Below, one piece after another: positions 46,939 to 54,504 of a DNA stretch of 64,000 nt. The notes below the pieces were generated by a model. The model made no database searches, had not been told where the DNA came from, and saw only the letters and a program-made list of their open reading frames with translations. Each line of letters starts with the position of its first letter. The stretch's first letter is position 1. Location of the stretch: contig NZ_JAVIFW010000008.1 in assembly GCF_031157275.1 (NCBI RefSeq), positions 62,001 to 126,000 of the forward strand. The letters are read 5' to 3'. Source of the stretch: Streptomyces sp. LHD-70. GTDB lineage: Bacteria; Actinomycetota; Actinomycetes; Streptomycetales; Streptomycetaceae. The position numbers and the translations under genes were made by a program.

Positions 46939-47269
46939 ATGGGAGAGCGCTTCAAGACGGACATCGACCATCGACCAACTCCAGCAGTTCCTGACGAACC
47001 TGGAGAGATGCGTCGACGACCTCAACGAGGCCCGGACTGCCCTCGCCCACGTGCGCGGTGACCAGATCGGCACCGCTCGGCTCGATGAGGCCTGTGACAC
47101 GTTCCAGATGGAGTGGAAGTACGGGTCCGACAGGACCAAGGAACTGATCGACGAGATCAAAGAGGGCGTGAAGGCCAACAAGAAGGGCTACGAAGAGGTC
47201 GAAGAGGCCTTGGAGAAGGCCCTCAAGCAGATCGCCGACCAGAGCACCTCGGGCGGGCGCGGTAAGTGA
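46939..47269 (+). pseudogene. Frameshifted WXG100/ESX-like small helical protein gene
   Basis: ATG 46939 opens MGERFKTDID, then a 7-bp tandem duplication CATCGAC-CATCGAC (46962-46975) shifts the frame. Removing one copy restores one frame reading MGERFKTDIDQLQQFLTNLE and on through DACDT-like helices to the stop at 47267-47269, about 107 residues. The product would be an all-helical protein with FQMEWKYGSDRTKELIDEIK, like small partner proteins of type VII secretion substrates. As it stands, only the part from GTG 47051 could be made. A programmed or phase-variable shift, or a sequencing error, cannot be excluded. Confidence 0.65.
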
Positions 47270-47528
47270 TGGCCGCGAACCCGTACCCCAATATCGGCTT
47301 CAACCCCGTACCAGGGGCACTGTCGCGGTCACCGGCTCGGGTACGCCCGACATCATCGTGGTGCAGATGGTGACGCCCGCTCTCCACCTCGCCGACGTGT
47401 ACCGGGACATCCTGCTCGGAGTCGCCCACACGCTGACGTTCACCGATCCCGCAAAACCCGCGGTGCCTGCGGAGAGCGAGCCGTCGATTCGATCAGCGGC
47501 GGCAGCCATACGCAACGACTTCGGATAA
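47269..47528 (+). pseudogene. Remnant of a putative type VII-secreted protein gene
   Basis: ATG 47269 overlaps the preceding stop and reads MAANPYPNIGFNPVPGAL, the typical opening of putative T7SS-secreted proteins in Streptomyces. The frame then ends early. From about 47312 a shifted frame continues GTVAVTGSGTPDIIVVQMVT through DVYRDILLGVAHTL to a TAA at 47526-47528. Normal members are far longer, so both an internal deletion and a frameshift are likely. The two parts may also come from different genes joined by deletion. Confidence 0.5.
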
Positions 47529-47542
47529 GGATGGAGCACCCC

Positions 47543-48172
47543 ATGGACACCCCGCCTGTCGCACCCGACGTCCAGCAAGTCCTCAAGCACAACCGTGGTC
47601 TGCTCTATCGGCAGCTCGGAATGCGCCTCGCGCTTGCTGCCGCTCTGGTCGCCCTGACCTACCTGCTGGATGTGAGCGGGGTTCCGGCTTCCTTCCTCAC
47701 GGGCCTTCCGGTCATAGTCGCCGCGCTGATGATGTTCTTCACGCTGATTCGGGTGGGTGCCGGCCGACGGCTCAAGGTGTGCGAGCGAGTGCTGAGTGCC
47801 TATCCCCTTGAGTACCGCACGCGCGTGGTCAGGAAGGAGTCGCAGTGGCTGCTCCTGGGAGACGTGCACACGGTCAAGCTCTCCGTACGCGGACAGCACG
47901 GGGCACCCCATATGCGGGCGCTCAACGCCTCGACACGGCGCCGGTGGCCCCAGGCCGCCGAGGACGGCGGAGCCTGGTTCGCGGGTGATCCCGCATTTGG
48001 TGGCGTGATGATCGTGCCCAGCACCAAGGACATGCTCTTTCTCCAGCCCGCCGGCTGGGACAAGTTCGCGGCGGAACGCGAGAGCGCCGATCCCGCCCGC
48101 CTCGCCAGGGCCCAACAAGCGGGGATCACCAAGAAGCTGGAACGCGAACCCCGCGTCCTGCCCACCGGATAG
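47543..48172 (+). CDS. Two-span membrane protein of the degraded T7SS-like locus
   Basis: The 209-residue product starts at ATG 47543, where GGATGGAG is well spaced; an ATG at 47531 is too close to any site. Two helices (LGMRLALAAALVALTYLLDV and FLTGLPVIVAALMMFFTLIR) are followed by a cytoplasmic beta-rich domain with WFAGDPAFGGVMIVPSTKDM and FLQPAGWD. The same ending pattern (AGDPxFG...QPxxWD) occurs in the next gene, so the two are distant paralogues. Function is unknown; position suggests a role with the T7SS-like genes. Confidence 0.65.
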   Translation: MDTPPVAPDVQQVLKHNRGLLYRQLGMRLALAAALVALTYLLDVSGVPASFLTGLPVIVAALMMFFTLIRVGAGRRLKVCERVLSAYPLEYRTRVVRKESQWLLLGDVHTVKLSVRGQHGAPHMRALNASTRRRWPQAAEDGGAWFAGDPAFGGVMIVPSTKDMLFLQPAGWDKFAAERESADPARLARAQQAGITKKLEREPRVLPTG

Positions 48173-48238
48173 CCGACCGCTACCCGGCATGAACTTCGGA
48201 GAGCGCCAGCAGGGCTGGGGCGGACTGCAGGAGACGAA

Positions 48239-48895
48239 GTGCCCGACAACGCCCAAGAGGCGCAGACACCAGGCGTGCTGGACACCGCCGCACTCCGGCG
48301 GAAGCTGGTCAACCGGATGTGGTGGGCCGGCAGCCGCAACCTCGTGGGCTACGGGCTGATGGCCTTCGCGATGCCTGCGCTGGGGCAAGTGGCGAAGGGC
48401 GCCGGTATGTCCTGGGTTCCGGTCGTGGGGATCCCGATCATCATCATCGGCATCTTCGGCGTCCTCGGCACGCTCCGCAGCCTCATCTCCGCCTTCTTCA
48501 TCACCCGAGGCGCCAGCCGCACCCTCGCCCACTACCCCTTCGACACCTTCGTCCCCCGCATCACCAAGGTCGACGGCGCCGAAGCCACCAAGGGCCGCCC
48601 CAAGAGCATGACGCTCACCCTGCACACCGCCGACGGCAACGAGTCGCCGCTGATGCGGATCAACCCCGTTCCCCGGCGCGGCCCGTGGCGCAACCCCTGG
48701 CCCGAGGGCATCGACGGCGGCCTCCACATCGCGGGCGACCCGCACTTCGGCGCCGTCGGCTACATACCGTCCAGTGGGGTCTTCCTCTTCATGCAGCCCG
48801 ACGACTGGGACGGCACCGCGGGCGAGCGCCGGCAGGCAAGCCCTGAGCGAGCTCGACTGGCGGCGGAAGCCGAGCTCAACCAGCGGATCATCTGA
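48239..48895 (+). CDS. Membrane protein paralogous to the preceding gene
   Basis: The 218-residue product starts at GTG 48239 with AGGAGA upstream. Two helices (NLVGYGLMAFAMPALGQVAK, VGIPIIIIGIFGVLGTLRSL) precede a soluble domain containing MTLTLHTADGNESPLMRINP, HIAGDPHFGAVGYIPSSGVF and LFMQPDDWD. The shared AGDPxFG and QPxxWD blocks link it to the 47543 gene. The family was not recognised. Both could be immunity or transport partners of the broken upstream genes, which is speculation. Confidence 0.65.
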   Translation: MPDNAQEAQTPGVLDTAALRRKLVNRMWWAGSRNLVGYGLMAFAMPALGQVAKGAGMSWVPVVGIPIIIIGIFGVLGTLRSLISAFFITRGASRTLAHYPFDTFVPRITKVDGAEATKGRPKSMTLTLHTADGNESPLMRINPVPRRGPWRNPWPEGIDGGLHIAGDPHFGAVGYIPSSGVFLFMQPDDWDGTAGERRQASPERARLAAEAELNQRII

Positions 48896-48993
48896 CGCGC
48901 CGAGGACAGCGCCGACGTCCGAGTGCGGCCAATGGCCGGACGAAGGCGGCGCCGTAGCAGGACGGCGGATCACAGAACGGAACATCCAGCCCC

Positions 48994-49587
48994 ATGACCG
49001 AAACAACCACTGCGACCACTCCCCGCCCCCGCCACCCCATAGCCCGAGGCTTCCTCTGGCTCGGCAGTGCCCTGATCGCGTTCGCCGGCGCGTTCTGGTT
49101 CGTGACCGCCACCGTGGACCTCGCGCTGTCCGCCGGGCTCTACGGCACCCCGGGTACGTACAAGGTGAGCTCCTGTTACGACACCGACAGCAGCAGTAAG
49201 AACTCCGACTACTCCTGCTACGGGGACTTCCGCCCGGACGGCGGGTACGCCACTTCCGAGGAGTTGGAGGACACCGGGAACGACTACCCGGACGGGTACA
49301 TCTTCGACGCCCGGCGGGGAGACGTACCGGAGGAGTCCGGGAGGGTGCAGCGGACCGGGGTCTGGGGTGTGGCCGGGGAGTTGTGGCAGGTCGGGGCCGC
49401 CGTGATCATGCTCGCGTGGGTCGCGTACATGGGGATCAAGCCGCCCGCGTGGAAGCCGGACCCGAGCGGCGAGCCTTCGCGGCGTACCAGGGTGGCCGAC
49501 CGGATCGGGATCGTCTTCATCATGGGCGGCATCGCCGTGGGGGCGCTGAGCTGGGTCGTCAACTTCGTGGGGACGTTCGTCTACTGA
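48994..49587 (+). CDS. Three-span membrane protein of unknown function
   Basis: The 197-residue product has a helix near 18-45 (GFLWLGSALIAFAGAFWFVT), an exterior domain with paired Cys residues (VSSCYDTDSSSKNSDYSCYG), a second helix (GELWQVGAAVIMLAWVAYMG), and a last helix (IVFIMGGIAVGALSWVVNFV). The acidic, Ser/Asp/Tyr-rich loop is probably outside the cell. It closes the membrane-protein trio of this locus. No family was recognised. Confidence 0.65.
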   Translation: MTETTTATTPRPRHPIARGFLWLGSALIAFAGAFWFVTATVDLALSAGLYGTPGTYKVSSCYDTDSSSKNSDYSCYGDFRPDGGYATSEELEDTGNDYPDGYIFDARRGDVPEESGRVQRTGVWGVAGELWQVGAAVIMLAWVAYMGIKPPAWKPDPSGEPSRRTRVADRIGIVFIMGGIAVGALSWVVNFVGTFVY

Positions 49588-49608
49588 CAAACGAAGACGA
49601 CGGTGCCG

Positions 49609-50019
49609 CTACAGCTCCACCCCCAGGTCCAGTTCCGCCCACACGGTTTTACCGACCGTGAGTTCCTCCACATCCCAACACGCCGCCAGCGCCTGCACGA
49701 TGGCGAGGCCGCGGCCGAATTGGTCCTCGCCCGCGTCGGCGCGGAGAGACGGCCTGCGTTCGCCCTTCGGGTCCGTGACGGCGATCCGAAGGACTGTCCC
49801 CGTCAGGATCACTTCGAGGCGGAACAGGCGGTCCTTCAGACAGCCGTGCAGCAGCGCATTCGTGACGAGTTCGCTGGTCACGAGGGCGGCATCTGCGGCG
49901 AATTCAAGGTGCCCCCAATCAGCGACGAGGCGTGTGACCCGCCGCCGAGCGATGGGGACGGACTTGAGCTGGGGCGGGTAAGTCGCCACGTCGTAGCGGG
50001 CGTTGGAGGGTGACTCCAT
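49609..50019 (-). CDS. RsbW/SpoIIAB-like ATP-binding protein
   Basis: The 136-residue GHKL ATPase starts at ATG 50019, with AAGGAGGTG about 8 nt upstream. It has the complete N-box LVTSELVTNALLHG, the G1 motif VTDPKGERRPSL and the G2 loop FGRGLAIVQALAACWDV, so ATP binding should be intact. It is divergent from an HTH/DUF397 gene pair, a common Streptomyces arrangement in developmental regulation (compare the whiJ and abaA-like clusters). It may act as an anti-sigma or anti-regulator kinase. Confidence 0.85.
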   Translation of the reverse strand: MESPSNARYDVATYPPQLKSVPIARRRVTRLVADWGHLEFAADAALVTSELVTNALLHGCLKDRLFRLEVILTGTVLRIAVTDPKGERRPSLRADAGEDQFGRGLAIVQALAACWDVEELTVGKTVWAELDLGVEL

Positions 50020-50230
50020 GCACGCGCACCTCCTTGTGCGGGCGGATCCGCGTGACGGTGGCATTGCCGCGTCCGCGCAGGGCGAAGCGGTGCACTTCCG
50101 CCAACTGGCTCCGCTGTGCGAGCGGTTGAGTACTGACGGTAGGGGTACTAATAGACTGGCATCAACCTCATTGCCAGAAATATTTACTCACTCACTTGTC
50201 CCGCGCTGGAGATCGCCTGCAAACTGAGGC
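50020..50230. promoter_or_regulatory. Divergent promoter region of the WhiJ-like triad
   Basis: The half near the HTH gene is AT-rich (50125-50195). AGTACT (50129-50134) and GTACT (50145-50149) form an inverted pair around GACGGTAGGG, followed by AATAGACT. This is a plausible operator/promoter for autoregulation, unproven. Confidence 0.4.
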
Positions 50231-51112
50231 ATGGCTGACAACCGCTCCGACCGAGGCGTCTCGGTCTCAACCGTCCTCGCTCGCAGGCTGGGCGGCGAGC
50301 TGCTGCGTATGCGTGAGGGGTGCGGCATGCGACAGCCGCAGGCCGCAGAGGCTCTCTCCGCTTCGGTGGCGAAGGTGACCAAGATGGAGCGCGGGTTGGT
50401 CCCCATACGCGATCCGGACATTCGCTCGCTGTGCCAGCTGTACGACGTACACGACCCGCAAGCCATCGACCGTCTCCTCGGCCTGGCCAAGGCCGACCGG
50501 GAGCGCCGGAAGGCCAAGGGGTGGTGGAACCAGTACCCAGTCCTCGGCGCTCAGGTCGAGTACGTCGCGTTGGAGGATGTCGCGGCACAAGTCCGCACCC
50601 ATCAGGTCACCTTGATCCCAGGGCTGCTCCAAACCCCCGACTACGCACGCGCATTGGTGGTCGGCTGCGGTGCATGGGAGGACCCGGACGAGATTGAGCG
50701 GTTCGTGGAGGCCCGCATTGCTCGACAGGACCGCCTCAACAGCACACCCCCACTCCAGCTCTGGGCCCTGATCGGCGAAGGCGCGCTGCGACAGCACGTC
50801 GGCGGCCGGGACGTCATGCGCGGCCAGCTCGAATACTTGCTGAAGCTGACAGACCGACCGAACATCAAGGTCCAAGTACTCCCCTTCCTGGGCGGTGCGC
50901 ACGCCGGAATGCAGGGAGCGTTCAACATCATCTCGTTCGCTGAGGTCGACGCACTGGACGTCGTCTACCTGGACACGCCTTCGTCTAGCCTGTGGCTGGA
51001 GAGTGAGCAGGACGCGGCTCGCCATACGGCCATCTTTGATCGCACTGCGCGGAACTCCCTGGCCCAGGCCGACTCGCGGTCGCTCATCCGGCGTGTGATC
51101 AAGGAGCTCTAG
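50231..51112 (+). CDS. WhiJ-like HTH regulator with DUF5753 domain
   Basis: The 293 residues carry an Xre-type helix-turn-helix at about 16-75 (RRLGGELLRMREGCGMRQPQ, AAEALSASVAKVTKMERGLV) and a DUF5753 domain from about 105 (EYVALEDVAAQVRTHQVTLI, PGLLQTPDYARALV, VQVLPFLGGAHAGMQGAFNI). Proteins of this type work with a DUF397 partner encoded next to them, as in WhiJ systems that delay development. ATG 50231 follows a low-GC promoter stretch. The DUF397 gene begins 4 bp after its stop. Confidence 0.9.
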   Translation: MADNRSDRGVSVSTVLARRLGGELLRMREGCGMRQPQAAEALSASVAKVTKMERGLVPIRDPDIRSLCQLYDVHDPQAIDRLLGLAKADRERRKAKGWWNQYPVLGAQVEYVALEDVAAQVRTHQVTLIPGLLQTPDYARALVVGCGAWEDPDEIERFVEARIARQDRLNSTPPLQLWALIGEGALRQHVGGRDVMRGQLEYLLKLTDRPNIKVQVLPFLGGAHAGMQGAFNIISFAEVDALDVVYLDTPSSSLWLESEQDAARHTAIFDRTARNSLAQADSRSLIRRVIKEL

Positions 51113-51116
51113 CCAG

Positions 51117-51311
51117 ATGACCCAGTTCGAGTTTGTGAAGTCGACTTACAGCGGTGGCACCGGCGAGTGCCTGGAAGTCGCCACAAACATCCCCGGCACC
51201 ATCGCCATAAGGGACTCCAAAGCCCCCGACGGTCACATACTCCGCTTCAGCCCGAGCGCATGGCGGTCCTTCGCCGCGTACGCCCAAGGACCTGCCGCAC
51301 GACGACCCTGA
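51117..51311 (+). CDS. DUF397-domain small protein
   Basis: The 64-residue product shows the full DUF397 pattern: FVKSTYSGGTGECLEVAT, IAIRDSKAPDG, then LRFSPSAWRSFAAYAQG. These small acidic-to-neutral proteins bind the upstream HTH regulator and may relieve its repression. It is the last gene of the pair and is followed by a strong bidirectional terminator. Confidence 0.9.
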   Translation: MTQFEFVKSTYSGGTGECLEVATNIPGTIAIRDSKAPDGHILRFSPSAWRSFAAYAQGPAARRP

Positions 51312-51315
51312 ACGC

Positions 51316-51358
51316 GACGGTGCCGGTCGCCCCATCAAGCAAGGGGCGACCGGCACCG
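51316..51358. terminator. Bidirectional terminator between DUF397 and betaine-transport genes
   Basis: ACGGTGCCGGTCGCCCC (51316-51332) is the exact inverse complement of 51342-51358, giving a perfect 17-bp stem with a 9-nt loop. It lies between convergent genes and can serve both. Confidence 0.85.
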
Positions 51359-51385
51359 TAACGCGCGCAGTACGTCAGCCGAGAA

Positions 51386-52378
51386 TTACTTCTTCGGCAG
51401 CCACGCCTCCCACACGTCCTTGTTCTCCTTGACCCACTTCTTCGCCGCCTGCTCGCCGGACATCTTGTCCTTGGCGATCCACTTGGCGACCTCGTTCTGC
51501 TGCTCGGTGGTCCACTTGAAGTTCTTCAGGAACTCGGCGGCCTCACCGCCGTCCTTCGCGAAGTCCTCGTTCAGGTACTTCTGCAGCGGCGTGTTGGCGT
51601 AGCCGCACTCCGTCTTCGCGGCCGGCTCGTTGCAGCCTTCCTTGAACTCCGGCAGCTTCACCTCGACGAGCTCCACGTCGGAGTTCAGCCACTGCGGGTC
51701 CCACCAGTAGGTGATGAAGGGCTGCTTGTTCTTGTACTTCTGCTGGATCTCCTTGATCTGAGCGGCCTCGTTGCCGGTCTCCTTGACCTTGAAGTTCAGC
51801 TTGTGGTTCTTGATGAGGTGCTCGTCGTACGTGGTGTACGAGGGCGCCGCGCCCAGGAACTCGCCCTTGTCGCCGGACTCGGAGGTCTTGAAGTCCTTGG
51901 CGAGCTTGTTCAGGCCCTCCAGGGTGGTCGCCTCGGGGTGCTTGTCGGCGTAGTACTTCGGGATGAACCAGCCGATGTGGCCGGTCACGCCGAGGTCGCC
52001 GCCCTTGACGACGCGCTTGTCCTCGTTGGCCTTGCCGCCCTTGCCGTCGTCGAGGTACAGCTTCTGCTTCTCCGGCTGGCCGTCCCAGTCCTCCAGGATC
52101 GCGTCGGCCTTGCCGTTGTTGAGGGCGTCCCAGGCGATGGGCTCGTCCATCGTCTTGAGCGTGACCTTCTTGACGTCCAGCTCCTCCTCGAGGATCACCT
52201 TGGCGACCTCGGCGTTGGCCTGGGCGCCGACCCACGACGGGACCGTGATCGTGACCTCGTCGGAGCCACCGGTCTTGCCGGTCTCGGCGGCGCAGCCGCT
52301 GAGGGCGACGACACCGAGGACGCCGACACCGGCGACGAGGGTGGTGGATATCCGCTTACTGGGCTTGCTGGGCTTCAC
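51386..52378 (-). CDS. Glycine betaine ABC transporter substrate-binding lipoprotein
   Basis: The 330-residue exported receptor has lipobox LSGC (Cys29). The binding domain (OpuAC type) shows VTITVPSWVGAQANAEVAKV, TMDEPIAWDALNNGKADAIL, EDWDGQPEK and PFITYWWDPQWLNSDVELVE. The aromatic WW and W residues would form the cage around the quaternary ammonium group. GTG 52378 is the start. It is the last gene of the betaine operon, 60 bp after the permease, so its higher required level may come from its own signals. Confidence 0.88.
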   Translation of the reverse strand: MKPSKPSKRISTTLVAGVGVLGVVALSGCAAETGKTGGSDEVTITVPSWVGAQANAEVAKVILEEELDVKKVTLKTMDEPIAWDALNNGKADAILEDWDGQPEKQKLYLDDGKGGKANEDKRVVKGGDLGVTGHIGWFIPKYYADKHPEATTLEGLNKLAKDFKTSESGDKGEFLGAAPSYTTYDEHLIKNHKLNFKVKETGNEAAQIKEIQQKYKNKQPFITYWWDPQWLNSDVELVEVKLPEFKEGCNEPAAKTECGYANTPLQKYLNEDFAKDGGEAAEFLKNFKWTTEQQNEVAKWIAKDKMSGEQAAKKWVKENKDVWEAWLPKK

Positions 52379-52438
52379 TTGAACGTCCTTACTTGGCAGG
52401 GGAGTTGAGGAAGAAGAGGAGGAGGAGCCGGGCCCGGC

Positions 52439-54457
52439 TCAGGAGACGCCGCGCTTCACGTCCGCGCCCGGCTGCGAGACCCGGTCGAGCAGAATGCCCA
52501 GGCAGACGATCGCGATACCGGCCGTCATACCGAGGCCCAGGTCGCCCTTGGCGAGGCCCTTGACGACGTCCACGCCGAGCGCGCCGCCGCCGATCATGCC
52601 CGCGATGACGACCATCGAGAGGACCAGGACGACGCCCTGGTTCACGGCGAGCAGCAGCGACTTGCGGGCCAGCGGGATCTGGACCTGGCGCAGTTGCTGG
52701 CCGGTCGTGGCGCCGAGCGAGCGGGACGCCTCCAGGGCGGCGGGGTTGATGGAGCGGATGCCCTGGTTGGTGATGCGTACGACCGCGGGCAGCGCGTAGA
52801 TCACGGCCGCGGCGACACCGGCGAAGCGGCCGCCCATGAACAGCGCCACCATCGGGATCAGGTAGATGAACTGCGGCATCGTCTGCATGGTGTCGAGCAC
52901 CGGGCGGATCGCGCGGTCCAGCCAGTCGACGCGGGCGGCGAGCACGCCGATCGCGAAGCCCAGGATCAGGGTGAGCACCAGGGCCGCGATGACCTGGGAC
53001 AGGGTGTCCATGGAGCGGGTCCACAGGCCCATCCCGCCGATCATGCCGAGCGCGAGGACGGTGGTGAGCGCCGCCCGCCAGCGGCCCGCGAGGTACGCGA
53101 GGACGCCGCCGAGCACCAGGATCGCCCACCACGGAGTGGCCTGGAGGGCGTCGCGCATCGGGTTGATGACATGGGTGGCGAAGCCGGAGGCCCAGGTCAG
53201 GGTGCCGCCGATGACCGGGATGCCGGAGCCGAGCTCGTCCTCGATCCACGCGGTCGCCGAGTTGACCGGACCGGAGATGGACACGACCCAGGTGTCGGGC
53301 CACTCGACCCGGCCGAGCGCGGAGCCGACCACCGCGGCGATCGCCGTACCGACGACGACCACGCCGCCCTGGATCCAGGACGCGCCCTGGGACCGTACGG
53401 CCGAGGGGTCGTCGAGGCGCTCGCCCGCGGCGGCCGTGGTGCGGTCGAACCAGACGGCGATCAGGACGATCGCGATGCCGGCGCTGAGGGACTGGCCGAT
53501 GTCGAGGATCGACAGGGCGCGGAAGATCTCCTCGCCGAGGCCTTCGGCGCCGATCATCGACGCGAGCACGACCATCGACAGACACATCATGATCGTCTGG
53601 TTGAGGCCGAGGAACATCTGCTTGCGGGCCAGCGGCATCCGGGCCGTCTTCAGCTGCTGCCAGGGCGTGGCGCCGAGCGAGCGGGACGCCTCCAGGGCCA
53701 CCGGGTCCGCGCCGCGCAGGCCGAGCGCGGTGAGGCGGGCCATCGGCGGAGCCGCGTAGATCACGGTGGCCGCGAAGGCGGCCGGGACGCCGACGTCGAA
53801 GATCAGCACGAACGGCAGCAGGTACGAGAACGCCGGCAGCACCTGCATGGTGTCGAAGACGGGGCGCAGGATGCGCTCACCGCGGTCCGAGAGCCCGGCG
53901 ATCAGGCCGAGCAGGAGGCCGACCAGGGCCGAGGCGATCACGCAGATCACCATCAGGCCGAGGGTCTCCATGGCCGGTTCCCACATGCCGAGCAGGCCGA
54001 TCACCAGGAAGGTGACGAGGGCGGTGCCCGCGGTGCGCAGGGCGCGGCGGTGCAGTCCGGCGCCGCCCGCGTACCAGGCGAGCAGCACCGCGAGGACGGT
54101 CACGCCGATGAAGCCGAGCGACTCCAGAAGGGAGACCACGGTGTCCACGGACGACTCGGCGGTGTTGCTGATGTGCAGCAGGAAGTAGAGGAAGATCCAG
54201 TGGCTCTCGCGGTTGTGGACCAGCCACGCGTTGAGGTCGGACAGCGGAGTCCGCAGATCGAAGGTGAGGCCCTCCGGCCAGACACCGCTGCCGGTGACGG
54301 CCGCGCTGACGGCCGCGAGCAGCAGGGCCGCGATCAGCAGCAGCGCCTTCGGGTTGGCCGCGAGCCGGGCGAGGAGTCCGGGCGCCTGCGGGACGGCCGG
54401 GGACTTGTCCGGCGTATCCGCCTTGTCCAGTACGGGAGTTGTCGGGGTGGCGCTCAT
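52439..54457 (-). CDS. Glycine betaine ABC transporter permease, two permease domains fused
   Basis: The 672-residue membrane protein contains two BPD_transp_1 modules in one chain. The EAA loops are EASRSLGATPWQQLKTARMP (first half) and EASRSLGATTGQQLRQVQIP (second half), each followed by PLARK. Most OpuA/ProU systems encode one module and dimerise; here the pair is pre-fused, with sequence divergence between halves. ATG 54457 overlaps the stop of a 16-codon frame. The ATPase gene lies upstream and the receptor downstream. Confidence 0.88.
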   Translation of the reverse strand: MSATPTTPVLDKADTPDKSPAVPQAPGLLARLAANPKALLLIAALLLAAVSAAVTGSGVWPEGLTFDLRTPLSDLNAWLVHNRESHWIFLYFLLHISNTAESSVDTVVSLLESLGFIGVTVLAVLLAWYAGGAGLHRRALRTAGTALVTFLVIGLLGMWEPAMETLGLMVICVIASALVGLLLGLIAGLSDRGERILRPVFDTMQVLPAFSYLLPFVLIFDVGVPAAFAATVIYAAPPMARLTALGLRGADPVALEASRSLGATPWQQLKTARMPLARKQMFLGLNQTIMMCLSMVVLASMIGAEGLGEEIFRALSILDIGQSLSAGIAIVLIAVWFDRTTAAAGERLDDPSAVRSQGASWIQGGVVVVGTAIAAVVGSALGRVEWPDTWVVSISGPVNSATAWIEDELGSGIPVIGGTLTWASGFATHVINPMRDALQATPWWAILVLGGVLAYLAGRWRAALTTVLALGMIGGMGLWTRSMDTLSQVIAALVLTLILGFAIGVLAARVDWLDRAIRPVLDTMQTMPQFIYLIPMVALFMGGRFAGVAAAVIYALPAVVRITNQGIRSINPAALEASRSLGATTGQQLRQVQIPLARKSLLLAVNQGVVLVLSMVVIAGMIGGGALGVDVVKGLAKGDLGLGMTAGIAIVCLGILLDRVSQPGADVKRGVS

Positions 54458-54504
54458 CGGCGGCCCCCGTAGGGATGCGGCGGTATCGGGAGGTGCGTGC
54501 TCAT
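54454..54504 (-). CDS. 16-codon coupling minigene between ATPase and permease genes
   Basis: ATG 54504 overlaps the ATPase stop (ATGA), and the frame MSTHLPIPPHPYGGRR ends in a TGA that overlaps the permease ATG (ATGA again). It fills the 43-bp gap exactly and would carry ribosomes from one gene to the next. Whether the peptide itself matters is unknown. Confidence 0.4.
   Translation of the reverse strand: MSTHLPIPPHPYGGRR

Noticed and set aside
46798..47061. 87-codon plus-strand frame starting at 46798
   Set aside because: It crosses the 7-bp duplication in the frame that is open only because of it. Pro/Arg-rich composition after the duplication shows it is out of frame.
47300..49006. Long minus-strand frame opposite the membrane-protein trio
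   Set aside because: It has no start signal or domain and spans several intergenic gaps of the plus-strand genes, whose ribosome sites and membrane helices are convincing.
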